Positions 35,451-43,923 of a DNA stretch of 51,138 bases are shown one piece after another. Source of the DNA: Candidatus Zixiibacteriota bacterium (GTDB taxonomy: Bacteria > Zixibacteria > MSB-5A5 > GN15 > FEB-12); assembly GCA_021163775.1 (NCBI GenBank), contig JAGGTI010000038.1, positions 1 through 51,138 on the forward strand, in the 5' to 3' direction. The position numbers and the translations under genes are program-made. The number at the start of each line of letters is the position of its first letter. The first letter of the stretch is position 1. The notes under the pieces are model-generated. The model searched no databases. It was not told the DNA's origin and worked only from the letters and a program-made list of their open reading frames with translations.

Positions 35451-37066
35451 CGACTCAGTTTCTCAATGATCGATTTGTTTTCCGGCTGTTGCTCCAGAGC
35501 TTTCTGCCACCACTCACGAGCGCGTTCAGTTTCTCCGCGAGCGTTCAGGGCATCACCGAAATGATCGTATATCACAGGGTCGCTGTCAAGCTCGGCGGCT
35601 GATGAGAGATAACGAATAGCAGAATCGAAATCACCAAGACGATAAAATATCCAGCCATAACTGTCCAGGAATGCGGCGTTATTGGGTTGCATCGCCACCG
35701 CTCGTTCAAGCAGTTCACGGGCGTATTCCAGTCGAATACCCCGATCGGCCAGAGTGTAACCGAGGTAGTTTAACGTAGCGGCATGATCCGAATCATGCTC
35801 AAGAATCTCTTCAAAGGTCGAAATAGCTGAGTCGATCTGGCCGTTTTGTTCAAAGGCGGCACCCAGCGCAAAATAAAGCTGAATAGCGGCTGATTCCTCC
35901 CGCATATTCAACAACCCAGTTTGATAGGTCTTGATCTCTTCTTCGGGCTGGCCAAGTTGTCGGTAGGAAAAACCAAGCCCCAACCAGGCATCCTGAAGAT
36001 TACTGGCATCGCGCGTTACGATAGTCAATTCATCACGGGCACGCTTATAGTCCTTAGTGATTATAGCCAAACGGCCAAGATAGAAATGTGTAGCCGGATC
36101 AGTATCACCGTCAGTTATCAATTTGGTCAGAATGGAGTCCGCAGTATTCAAAGAATCAGTAGCCATCAGTATTATGGCCAACCGACGCTGAATCGTGAAG
36201 TCCTCCGGTGTCAATCGAGCCACAGCCCACAGATGAGGCAACGCCAACATAATTGAATCACGCATAATCCAAAGGCGCGCTATTTCACCATGTAATACCC
36301 TGTTGTCATAATCTTGCTTAAGCGCGTCTTGTAATAGCGCGAGAGACGAATCTGTTTGTCCATGGGATGCAAATGTCTCACTGAGCCGAATCAAAGTTTC
36401 AGTGTTGTCGGCCGATGGATTCAACTCAATAGAGTGCCGAAAAGCGTCTCGTGCCGCTTCCAGGTTACCATTCGCGAGATGGGCACGACCTAACTCGGTT
36501 TGAATTTCCGATTTCCCCGGTAACACTCGGGCCAGATTTGTCAAGGCCCACACAGCCGAATCAGGATCACCCAGCTGTTGATAGTACCCTGCCAGATACA
36601 TGTAGGCGATTTCGTTACTCGTATCAATCGGGAGTAGCTCCAAATAGGTCTGCTTGGCCCTAACCGCATCGCCCAGCCGTCGGAAACACAACGCTTTGAG
36701 CAACAAGGCATCTGATGATTTCGGGCCTATCTGATTTACGACATCAATAGCTCGAGCATAATTCCGCAATTGAGCTAACGAACGGGCGTAGCTAAGACCG
36801 ATCTCAATTGACTCCGGACAGAATTTCCAGGCTTGCTCGAAACTCTGTGAGGCATTTGGTAAGTCCTTGAGCCCCTCAAACAACAGACCATTTATGTAGT
36901 AGTGGTAAGCACGACGATCAATTGGCTCAAACCCGGACTCATACTCTGGAACAGTGGTTTGTAGAATCTGCTCATCGGCCACAATCTTTGTTGTCTCACG
37001 ATTAACTGCCGTTCCAGCGCAACCCACAAGTGAGCCTGCCAGTACTATCATCCAGAGCCAAGTCAT
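35447..37066 (-). CDS. TPR-repeat lipoprotein
   Basis: This is a 539-residue protein starting at the ATG at 37066; an in-frame TTG at 37093 is a weaker choice. The signal peptide ends in lipobox GSLVGC. About a dozen tetratricopeptide repeats cover nearly all of the mature protein (for example DHAATLNYLGYTLADRG, AAFLDSYGWIFYRLGDFDSA). The C-terminal repeats (LNYLGY...DSYGW) match a widespread bacterial TPR protein type. A periplasmic scaffold linked to the Ig-like lipoprotein is plausible, because the two genes overlap. No clear ribosome site is seen. Confidence 0.83.
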   Translation of the reverse strand: MTWLWMIVLAGSLVGCAGTAVNRETTKIVADEQILQTTVPEYESGFEPIDRRAYHYYINGLLFEGLKDLPNASQSFEQAWKFCPESIEIGLSYARSLAQLRNYARAIDVVNQIGPKSSDALLLKALCFRRLGDAVRAKQTYLELLPIDTSNEIAYMYLAGYYQQLGDPDSAVWALTNLARVLPGKSEIQTELGRAHLANGNLEAARDAFRHSIELNPSADNTETLIRLSETFASHGQTDSSLALLQDALKQDYDNRVLHGEIARLWIMRDSIMLALPHLWAVARLTPEDFTIQRRLAIILMATDSLNTADSILTKLITDGDTDPATHFYLGRLAIITKDYKRARDELTIVTRDASNLQDAWLGLGFSYRQLGQPEEEIKTYQTGLLNMREESAAIQLYFALGAAFEQNGQIDSAISTFEEILEHDSDHAATLNYLGYTLADRGIRLEYARELLERAVAMQPNNAAFLDSYGWIFYRLGDFDSAIRYLSSAAELDSDPVIYDHFGDALNARGETERAREWWQKALEQQPENKSIIEKLSR

Positions 37067-37176
37067 ATATTTATAATTCACAATAGCTTTCAATAATCAC
37101 AAAAAACACAAAAAACACTGATTCCATATTCCAGACTTATACAGAGTAACGTCGGTATGGATCACCAAAGACCATA

Positions 37177-38448
37177 CTAATTTGGTATCAACCGTAAGTA
37201 TCGGCGCTTCCCCACTTTGAGTACAATTTCACGGTCCAGAGCGAACTCGTAATCAACATCGGTAACCTTCTCACCATCCAGACGAACCGAGCCAGCTGTG
37301 ATTAACTTTCTCGCCTCGCTGTTCGATTTCGCCAAGTTTGATTTTGCTATCAGGTGCACCAAATAGATGCGGTCCGGGTCGATGCCCAACTTACGGAGGT
37401 AAGAGCCCGTAGTTTCGGGCATGTCGTCCGGTTCCTGTTTCTGCGAAAACATACGCTTGAACTCATCGGCCGCCGTCTCGCCAGATCCAGATTTATGATA
37501 CATATTAACTATGGTGACACCCAATTCGCGTTTAATTTCCATCGGGTTGGTTTTTCCCGATTCCAGTTTCTGCTTCACTTCGTCCAGGGCGGCTGGTGGC
37601 CAATCGGTGGCCAACTGAAAATACTGGTAGATACACTCATCCGGAATCGACATCACCTTACCGAACATTTCCCTCGGAGCTTCATCAACACCAATATAAT
37701 TACCAAGCGATTTAGACATTTTTTTGACCCCATCGGTCCCAACCAGAATCGGCATTGTCAGGATACACTGCCTTTCCTGGCCATAGGCCTCCTGAATGGT
37801 TCGCCCGGCCAGCAAATTGAATGTCTGTTCGGTAGCGCCAAGTTCCAAATCAGCTTTGATAGCTACCGAATCGTAACCCTGCATCAAGGGATAAAATAAT
37901 TCGTGAACGGAAATCGGTGTGTTGGCTTTCATCCGCTTTGTAAAATCATCTCGTTCAAGAATTCGGGCTACGGTGTATTTGGAAGCCAACAACATTACTT
38001 CAGAGAATGCCAATTTCTCGAACCAGTCACCGTTGAATACAACTTCGGTCCTGGAACGATCCAGAATCTTAAAAAACTGCTCCTGGTATGTCTCGGCATT
38101 GGTCATGATTTGTTCGTGGCTTAGCTGTGGCCGAGTGGCTGACTGACCCGAAGGATCCCCCACCAGAGCAGTATAGTCACCCACAATGAGGACGATCTGA
38201 TGGCCCAAATCCTGAAATTGTCTAAGCTTGCGAATACCTACCGCATGACCAATATGGATATCAGTCGAAGTTGGATCGAAACCCTGCTTGATTCTGAGCG
38301 GAACCTGATCCCGAATTGAACGAGCCAGTTTGGCGCGAAATTCGTCCAGCGGCAACAGATCAACTGTCTGACGGCTGATGATTTCGAGCTGACGGTCAAC
38401 TTCCTTGAGTATTTCCGGGCTGAAATCCTGTTGGTTCACATTGTCCAT
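37177..38448 (-). CDS. tyrS: Tyrosyl-tRNA synthetase
   Basis: TyrRS is a class I synthetase that activates Tyr. The 423-residue protein has HIGH at 65-68 (TDIHIGHAVG), KMSKS at 243-247 (VKKMSKSLGN) and a C-terminal S4 RNA-binding domain (about 355-415, NSEARKLITAGSVRLDG). The sequence type, with a fully canonical HIGH and KMSKS, is that of the TyrZ-like group. AGAGAGG lies upstream of the ATG. It is transcribed away from the penicillin-binding protein gene, sharing a 177-base divergent region. Confidence 0.95.
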   Translation of the reverse strand: MDNVNQQDFSPEILKEVDRQLEIISRQTVDLLPLDEFRAKLARSIRDQVPLRIKQGFDPTSTDIHIGHAVGIRKLRQFQDLGHQIVLIVGDYTALVGDPSGQSATRPQLSHEQIMTNAETYQEQFFKILDRSRTEVVFNGDWFEKLAFSEVMLLASKYTVARILERDDFTKRMKANTPISVHELFYPLMQGYDSVAIKADLELGATEQTFNLLAGRTIQEAYGQERQCILTMPILVGTDGVKKMSKSLGNYIGVDEAPREMFGKVMSIPDECIYQYFQLATDWPPAALDEVKQKLESGKTNPMEIKRELGVTIVNMYHKSGSGETAADEFKRMFSQKQEPDDMPETTGSYLRKLGIDPDRIYLVHLIAKSNLAKSNSEARKLITAGSVRLDGEKVTDVDYEFALDREIVLKVGKRRYLRLIPN

Positions 38449-38625
38449 TCATGGCCTCTCTAATGTTGGTGTCGGCAAACTTCGCTACCTGGTTGACGAA
38501 GCGAATCTTTGACCGTTGCCGATGAGTATAACGTTCAGACACCGCAACTGGCAACCTTCAAACCTAACGGAAGAGCAGGTTTTTAAGTTGACTGTTCAGG
38601 CTCTAAGCGGGACAATAGAAAACCT

Positions 38626-40788
38626 ATGCGTAAACAGAACACAACTCGGATATTTCGAGACAAATCAGGCCGCAAAAAACTACACCTTTCGCTGGCATTG
38701 CTGGCTTTTTTGGTGGTTATTTTAATAGTTGTTGTCTGCGTACGTTCCTACTCGGTATATGAGTCGCAGTTGCCATCGTTTGAACAACTGCACAATATTG
38801 AACCGAGTATCAATACCAAGATATATGATCGAAATGGCATTCTTCTCAAGGAATTCTACTCCGAAAACCGTGCTCTAACCCCGCTTGATGAGATGCCCCA
38901 ACACCTCAAGGGAATGTTGGTCGCTTCTGAAGACCAGAAATTCTACGACCACTGGGGTATTGATCTGAGACGGCTGTTTATTATGGCGGTGAGTAATGTC
39001 GTCGCCTGGGACATCAAAGGCGGAGCATCGACCATAACTCAGCAATTGGCACGGATGCTGTTTCTTACTCGAAGTCAGACCATTCAGCGGAAAATCAAAG
39101 AGGCGATGACCGCTGTCAAACTGGAACGGAGTTACTCTAAGGACGAAATCCTTGAGATGTACCTCAATCAGCACTACTTCAGTCGGGGTGCTTATGGTGT
39201 GGCGGCGGCGGCCAGGTTGTTTTTTGACAAGAGAGTCCCCGAATTAGATGTCAGCGATTGCGCTATTCTGATCGGTCTTTTGAAGGGACCAAATATCAAT
39301 TCGCCGTTGAACAATCCTGAAAAAGCACGGTTGGCGCGTAATCGCGTGCTGTCATCCTACTACCACTTTGGGAAACTGACACGACAGGAGTTCGACTCGC
39401 TGGTTGCGGCACCGCTTGTGATTTCCCCTCCTGAGGTCGACCCCGGTATCGCACCGTATTTCACTGAAACCGTTCGGCGTGATATCCTGGCCAGGTACGG
39501 CGAGGATGTGCTCTATTCAGGTGGCCTGAAAGTCTACACGTCACTGGACGCCACTCTTCAGCAAGCGGCCGAGCGAGCTGTCTACAAACGAGTAGACACT
39601 TTGCAATCTATGATTGAGTCCCGTTATAGCATCAATAATCGGACTTACACCCACTACCTGCCTGACACCGTTGACCAGTACAATGATTCGATCCGCACTT
39701 ACAAGAAAATCCAAGCCGCGCTGATCTCAATTGACAATTCTAATGGCGATGTGCTGGCGATGGTCGGTGGGCGATCGTTTGAAGAATCGGAATGGAATCG
39801 GGCGGTTCAGGCTACACGACAACCCGGTTCGGCGTTCAAGCCGTTTGTCTACACCGCCGCTATCGACAACGGAATCAACACTACCGACATCATGGATGAT
39901 AACCCGATTGTGCTCGATATTCCAGGCTCCGCCCAGTATCGGCCACACAATTTTGACAATAAGTTCAAAGGCCCGATTACGATTCGTGATGCTTTACGGA
40001 TGTCACGCAACCTCGTAGCTGTCAGGCTGATACTCAGGATCAGCCCTGAAGAAGTGATCTTTTATGCTCGGCGCATGGGCATCACCACTCCGCTAATCCC
40101 CGTACCTTCGCTGGCCGTTGGTGCCTGTGATGTCAAAGTGATCGAACTGGTGTCTGCTTTTTCCACATTCCCCAACCAGGGCATTCATATTCCGTATCGA
40201 CTGTTACATAAGATCGTCGATCGGTATGGTCGGGTACTCGAGGATAATATCGCGGTTCAAAAAGACGAAGTGCTTTCGGCACAAACGGCATACGTTATGG
40301 TCGACATGATGCGCTCAGTTGTTGACGCTGGTACGGGGCGGCGCGCACGCTGGATGGGTTTCACGCGTCCGGCTGGTGGCAAGACCGGCACGACCAATAA
40401 CTTTTGTGATAATTGGTTTGTCGGGTACACGCCGCAGATTACGACTGGAGTTTGGATCGGTTTCGATAATAAGACTTCGATTGGTCGAGGTCAGGATGGG
40501 GCGCGCAATGGTGTACCGGTCTGGACTGAGTATATGATCGCCGCTCACGATTCGTTACCGATGATGGAATTTGAAGAACCGGATGGCATCGTTCATCTTG
40601 ATATTTGCCTGGAGTCGGGCGAGATAGCTACTGATCGTTGTCTTGATGTCCGAAATGAGATTTTCATATCCGGCAACGAACCAACGAACACCTGTCACAT
40701 CCACCCATCGGCCGGGTTATACCAAGCTAATCGGGCACCCCAGCAACCGATTCAAACCGACAGTACCGAAGAACGTACTCATTTCTAA
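38626..40788 (+). CDS. Class A penicillin-binding protein (PBP1A-type)
   Basis: This bifunctional enzyme polymerises glycan strands and cross-links peptides. The 720-residue protein has a single N-terminal membrane anchor (about 22-40). The GT51 transglycosylase domain has the catalytic Glu102 in SEDQKFYDHWG and the block GGASTITQQLARMLF. The transpeptidase domain has SAFK (Ser402), SRN (460-462) and KTG (586-588, GGKTGTTNNFCDNWFVGYTP). The C-terminal Cys-containing tail (LDICLESGEIATDRCLDV) is common in this subgroup. It has only a weak ribosome site, and tRNA-Leu follows after about 100 bases. Confidence 0.95.
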   Translation: MRKQNTTRIFRDKSGRKKLHLSLALLAFLVVILIVVVCVRSYSVYESQLPSFEQLHNIEPSINTKIYDRNGILLKEFYSENRALTPLDEMPQHLKGMLVASEDQKFYDHWGIDLRRLFIMAVSNVVAWDIKGGASTITQQLARMLFLTRSQTIQRKIKEAMTAVKLERSYSKDEILEMYLNQHYFSRGAYGVAAAARLFFDKRVPELDVSDCAILIGLLKGPNINSPLNNPEKARLARNRVLSSYYHFGKLTRQEFDSLVAAPLVISPPEVDPGIAPYFTETVRRDILARYGEDVLYSGGLKVYTSLDATLQQAAERAVYKRVDTLQSMIESRYSINNRTYTHYLPDTVDQYNDSIRTYKKIQAALISIDNSNGDVLAMVGGRSFEESEWNRAVQATRQPGSAFKPFVYTAAIDNGINTTDIMDDNPIVLDIPGSAQYRPHNFDNKFKGPITIRDALRMSRNLVAVRLILRISPEEVIFYARRMGITTPLIPVPSLAVGACDVKVIELVSAFSTFPNQGIHIPYRLLHKIVDRYGRVLEDNIAVQKDEVLSAQTAYVMVDMMRSVVDAGTGRRARWMGFTRPAGGKTGTTNNFCDNWFVGYTPQITTGVWIGFDNKTSIGRGQDGARNGVPVWTEYMIAAHDSLPMMEFEEPDGIVHLDICLESGEIATDRCLDVRNEIFISGNEPTNTCHIHPSAGLYQANRAPQQPIQTDSTEERTHF

Positions 40789-40815
40789 ATGAACATTTTC
40801 CCTTACATCTTGATA

Positions 40816-40882
40816 TTGACATTGGAGCAATACTGAATTACTTTCAGATTCCTCTCGCTCATAACCTTGCGGGGTATGAGCG
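40816..40882 (+). promoter_or_regulatory. Candidate promoter and hairpin upstream of tRNA-Leu
   Basis: TTGACA (40816-40821) and TACTTT (40839-40844) are 17 bases apart, about 50 bases before the tRNA. An 8-bp hairpin, CGCTCATA / TATGAGCG (40856-40863 and 40875-40882), lies between. It has no T tail, so I read it as part of the precursor leader and not a terminator for the upstream gene. Confidence 0.45.
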
Positions 40883-40895
40883 GGAGCCTGTCTAC

Positions 40896-40979
40896 GCCGG
40901 AGTGGTGAAACTGGTAGACGCAGGGGACTCAAAATCCCCCGGTAGCAATACCATGTCGGTTCAAGTCCGACCTCCGGCA
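40896..40979 (+). tRNA. tRNA-Leu (anticodon CAA)
   Basis: An 84-base class II tRNA. The acceptor GCCGGAG pairs with CTCCGGC, with discriminator A. The anticodon arm is GGGGA-CTCAAAA-TCCCC, giving anticodon CAA for codon UUG. There is a long variable arm (CGGTAGCAATACCATG) and a T loop TTCAAGT. CCA is not encoded. The last 13 bases are repeated 2.65 kb downstream, marking it as the integration site of a small island. Confidence 0.95.
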
Positions 40980-40987
40980 TTTATATA
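40967..40987 (+). repeat. Left attachment-like repeat (tRNA-Leu 3' end)
   Basis: A 21-base segment starting CCGACCTCCGGCA and ending TTTATATA. It covers the end of the T arm and the acceptor 3' strand of tRNA-Leu and the first 8 bases beyond. It is identical to 43618-43638. Confidence 0.85.
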
Positions 40988-41180
40988 TATTCTAAAGGGG
41001 CAAACCGGCGTTGGCCTCCCACAAAAACCACACCTCACCAATCACTGTAAATAGTAGTTCATTATGGGGTTATGTCGAATTCAAGTTAAGGACTTCATGA
41101 ATGTGATTGCGCTGTTGACTGTGGCTACTATCGTTGATGATCAACGATCTGGGGGCCGTGTGCGGCTCAGGAGGATAGCG

Positions 41181-41782
41181 ATGTCTTTGGCCGGGAATGT
41201 TTCTTCAAAGTTCAGCCTGTATGATCAAGTGGGCTACTTGTTGGTGGGATCAGTACTGTTACTATTGGCGGCGTTCGATATTTGGCTCCTCACAGGCGTT
41301 GACCTTACCGCCTTTGAACTCCAAGCAGCACTGGTGTTGATAGTTGTGGCTTATTTGCTGGGCCACATCGTCCAGGCCGTGGCCAATATCGTCATCAAGG
41401 AGAAGAAAGACGAGTATTCGGATACCCAGAAGGGGACGCTCCAAGAGGTCCGAGAATACTTCGGCTTCCCGGATTGGAACGACAGGGAGGCCTTTCAGCA
41501 TTGCTACATCTTGGTGTGTGCCCGAGACGTTGCTGGTCACGTGGCCGCCTTCAATGCCTATTATAGCCTCTATCGTGGATGGTTCTTGCTGTGTTCGTAG
41601 CTGAGACAGCGTTCCTTCTGGTCATATTGACCCTGAATTGGTTTTCATGGGAACTGGCGATCCAAGCTCTGATATTTGCTGGATGCACGGTGCTTATGGG
41701 CCAGCGTCGAAAACGATACTGGGCCTACCTGACCGATAAGACGCTGCAGACGTTTGTAGTCGTCAGGAGATTGGGAAAGTGA
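41181..41782 (+). pseudogene. Island membrane protein, apparently frameshifted
   Basis: The first part (41181-41600) reads MSLAGNVSSKFSLYDQVGYL and then two hydrophobic segments, a soluble stretch (VREYFGFPDWNDREAF) and AAFNAYYSLYRG. It meets a stop shortly afterwards. A different frame then continues from about 41579, with VLAVFVAETAFLLVILTLNW, another helix and a basic tail, ending at 41782, where it overlaps the next gene. Adding one base near 41578 joins the two into a 200-residue protein with about four helices. So a one-base deletion or a sequencing error is likely, although programmed frameshifting cannot be excluded. The FSLYDxxGYLL start is typical of membrane proteins I have seen near defence genes (memory, unverified). 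Confidence 0.6.
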
Positions 41783-42585
41783 TGAGAATCCACTTCGTTG
41801 ATGTCGGTCAAGGCAACATGGTTGTGGTAGTGTTCCCTGATAACACGACTCTGGTCTACGACTGTAATATCACGAGTAACAACAGTGATAGAGTCGAAAA
41901 GTACCTTGCCGAAATTATGCCAAAACAGGGCATTGACGTATTTGTGAATTCTCATCGGGATGCTGATCACATGAGAGGTTTGGCATGGTTGCACAGTAAG
42001 TATCCCATTGGAACGATTTGGGACAGCGGGGTACCTGGCAATCAGGACGCTCCAGAATATCAGACATATATGCGTGTCAAGAGAAGGACTGAGATAGCGT
42101 CATACGAAATTGAGCAAGGCCAGACGTGGTCAAATGAGACGGTTCGGATACTCAACGGTAAACGGGGCGTGGACGACACGAACTCGCAGAGTATTGTGTT
42201 GCAGCTGAAGTATCAAAGTTTGTCAGTTATGTTGGCTGGAGATACTGATGCGGCCGTATGGCGTAACTCGATTGTGCCATCATTCGGCGAGAGTCTTAAC
42301 AGCGTAGTTCTGTATGCCAGCCACCACGGCTCGGATTCATTCTTCGATGATCCAAATGGTTATGGCCCCTACACCGAACATATGGAGAAGATTAGTCCAC
42401 AGCTCGCTGTCGTCTCTGTCGGCAAGAACTCATTCGGTCATCCGGATCGTGAAGCCATGTCCATTTATGATCAGAAAGCACTAGGTGCTGATGACGGGAC
42501 CAAGCTGCTACGAACGGATGAGGTTGGGAGCATGACCCTCGACCTCATGGACGGCGGTAGATGGCAATTGTCCAAAGAGCGTTAG
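41782..42585 (+). CDS. ComEC/Rec2-like metallo-beta-lactamase-fold protein
   Basis: This 267-residue soluble MBL-fold protein is of the kind related to the C-terminal domain of the DNA-uptake protein ComEC. It has IHFVDVGQGNMVVV at the start and the metal motif HRDADH (His58-His63, in the HxDxDH form usual for this group). LAGDTD (about 152-157) and ASHHGSDS (about 177-184) follow, with a final SVGKNSFGHPD. It has no membrane helices. In cells this family is suspected to act as a nuclease or phosphodiesterase, but the substrate is unknown. The ATG overlaps the previous stop (TGATG), and the next gene is 54 bases on. I infer it is the catalytic member of the island cassette. Confidence 0.85.
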   Translation: MRIHFVDVGQGNMVVVVFPDNTTLVYDCNITSNNSDRVEKYLAEIMPKQGIDVFVNSHRDADHMRGLAWLHSKYPIGTIWDSGVPGNQDAPEYQTYMRVKRRTEIASYEIEQGQTWSNETVRILNGKRGVDDTNSQSIVLQLKYQSLSVMLAGDTDAAVWRNSIVPSFGESLNSVVLYASHHGSDSFFDDPNGYGPYTEHMEKISPQLAVVSVGKNSFGHPDREAMSIYDQKALGADDGTKLLRTDEVGSMTLDLMDGGRWQLSKER

Positions 42586-42639
42586 GATGACAGTCAATTG
42601 GCTGGTTTCAGACTTACGATCCAAGAAAGCTGGTAGACC

Positions 42640-43356
42640 ATGAAGTGTAAGCTGTGCCACGAGGATAAACCATTAGTCAAGTCCCACATAATTCCTGAGT
42701 TCTGTTACAGCGAAGCCTATGATTCGCTGCATCGGCTTAATGAACTTAGCACCGATCCCGAGGTTGCAGACAAGTGTTTCAGGCAGAAAGGTGTGAGGCA
42801 GCGGCTGCTCTGTGTCGATTGCGAACAGCTCTTCAGTCGGGCGGAGAAATACTTTCGGGAGACTTTGTACCAAGAACTTGAGCGACGCCTGCCCGACGTG
42901 CCGCCGACCCTTCATCTTAGCAGTCTTGATTATTGCAGATTACGAATGTTCCAATTGAGCGTCCTTTGGCGGGCAGCGGTATCAGATACGGAGTTCTTCG
43001 AAAACGTCACGCTCCCAGCACAAGACGAGGCGAATATCCGTGCCATTATTCTATCAGAACACATGGACGAGCCGCATGTGTACCCATGCGTAATGGTTGG
43101 CCTGCTCACTGGTGAGCCCGGCGTTCCGACGATGGATGGGTTTCTGTTGAAGCCCGAGCGGCTAGAGTCCATGAATACCACCAGGTACCGATTCATCTTT
43201 GGAGGATACGCTTGGTTCTACATCTTGACCACTGACGAATCATCGATCGCTCATCCGGAGCTGATTGTAACCAAAGATGGCAGATTGACCGTACCAGTGA
43301 AGATCGCCAAGGATATGGAGTTTTTCCAGCGTCTAGGAGCCGACATCAATAAATAG
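42640..43356 (+). CDS. Zinc-finger protein with CxxC...SHIIP...CxxC start (HNH-like)
   Basis: This is a 238-residue protein. The N-terminus holds CKLC (Cys3, Cys6), then KSHIIPEFCY (His16) and LLCVDCE (Cys58, Cys61), an arrangement like the treble-clef zinc finger of HNH-type nucleases. No full HNH catalytic set is visible. The rest (about 70-238) is a mixed alpha/beta region ending in IAKDMEFFQRLGADINK with no recognised domain. The weak ribosome site and the 54-base gap suggest co-transcription with the MBL-fold gene. Function is unknown; a nucleic-acid-targeting or sensor role is inference. Low similarity to housekeeping genes fits its place in the island. Confidence 0.7.
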   Translation: MKCKLCHEDKPLVKSHIIPEFCYSEAYDSLHRLNELSTDPEVADKCFRQKGVRQRLLCVDCEQLFSRAEKYFRETLYQELERRLPDVPPTLHLSSLDYCRLRMFQLSVLWRAAVSDTEFFENVTLPAQDEANIRAIILSEHMDEPHVYPCVMVGLLTGEPGVPTMDGFLLKPERLESMNTTRYRFIFGGYAWFYILTTDESSIAHPELIVTKDGRLTVPVKIAKDMEFFQRLGADINK

Positions 43357-43617
43357 TGCTGGCAGGGTGTATACGCGGCCCAACGCTTGGTCTGATCGTG
43401 ACGCATTAATCTCGTTGATTCAAGAACTACCCCCCCCTTGGTCGACCATGTCCCGTTCTTCCCAGCCGTCAGAATCTGCGACAACTGTAGTTCCTGGTCG
43501 AGCTCTGCCAGCCCCTTCGGAAGGTCTAAAAAGCTCGCTGTACAGGCACTTTTTCGGTCATTTGGGGACGTCAGAATTTGTATTCCCACACAATCCAGTG
43601 TCGGTTATGTATCAGCC
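43357..43617. other. Island right end, no gene seen
   Basis: These 260 bases carry only short overlapping reading frames on both strands and a C8 run near 43431. An antisense frame at 43251-43589 is open but not convincing. The inverted repeat that frames the right attachment core begins at 43599. I see no integrase remnant that I can defend. Confidence 0.4.
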
Positions 43618-43645
43618 CCGACCTCCGGCATTTATATAACCGACA
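43599..43645. repeat. 10-bp inverted repeat framing the right attachment core
   Basis: TGTCGGTTAT (43599-43608) and ATAACCGACA (43636-43645) are perfect inverted repeats. They enclose most of the 21-bp core at 43618-43638 and overlap its last three bases. A symmetric pair around an att core is what recombinase-binding arms look like. The left (tRNA) core has no such pair. Confidence 0.6.
43618..43638 (+). repeat. Right attachment-like repeat
   Basis: An exact copy of 40967-40987, here without the rest of a tRNA. The match ends at 43638 (next base A against T on the left). Confidence 0.85.
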
Positions 43646-43923
43646 CAAAATCATCGTAATTCTTTGATACATAGGGAATCTTGTGTACGAAAAACGTCGC
43701 GGTATTGCTCTCGCGGTCAATTTTGACCCGATCAAGGAGCTACTCCGGCCAATGAGAATTTCGACTCGCGTAGCGATCGACCCTCTTTCTGTGCATCCGA
43801 CGTTGCCAAATCCTGATTTTCTGCTATATTAAACTCAAACAGTACTTCATTTGTCTTATCCTACTTACTGCAGTGGAACTACTGTCACAGAAAATATGGA
43901 TTGTGTCTTATAAAGGAATCAGA
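43646..43923 (+). promoter_or_regulatory. Intergenic region with a candidate promoter for the subtilase
   Basis: No gene is seen. TTGCCA (43803-43808) and TATATT (43825-43830), spaced 16 bases apart, lie about 95 bases before the subtilase ATG and look like a sigma70-type promoter. The leader would be about 85 bases. Confidence 0.45.

Larger units (their letters stand above)
40967..43638 (+). mobile_element. Mini-island integrated at the 3' end of tRNA-Leu
   Basis: A 21-bp direct repeat bounds the element: 40967-40987 (the final 13 bases of tRNA-Leu plus 8 bases) and 43618-43638. The intact tRNA is on the left, as in islands whose att core restores the tRNA. Inside are three genes in one direction: membrane protein, MBL-fold protein and zinc-finger protein. 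No integrase, transposase or plasmid gene is present, so it would have to be moved in trans or is a remnant. Flanking genes (PBP and subtilase) are ordinary chromosomal genes. Confidence 0.75.

Noticed and set aside
37130-37180. Hairpin GTATGG...CCATAC after tyrS as a terminator
   Set aside because: The stem is short (6 bp) with a long loop and no T tract, so it is not convincing.
43251-43589. Antisense frame of 112 codons at the right end of the island, considered as an integrase remnant
   Set aside because: It overlaps the end of the zinc-finger gene and shows no recombinase catalytic residues (no R...HxxR...Y pattern that I can defend).
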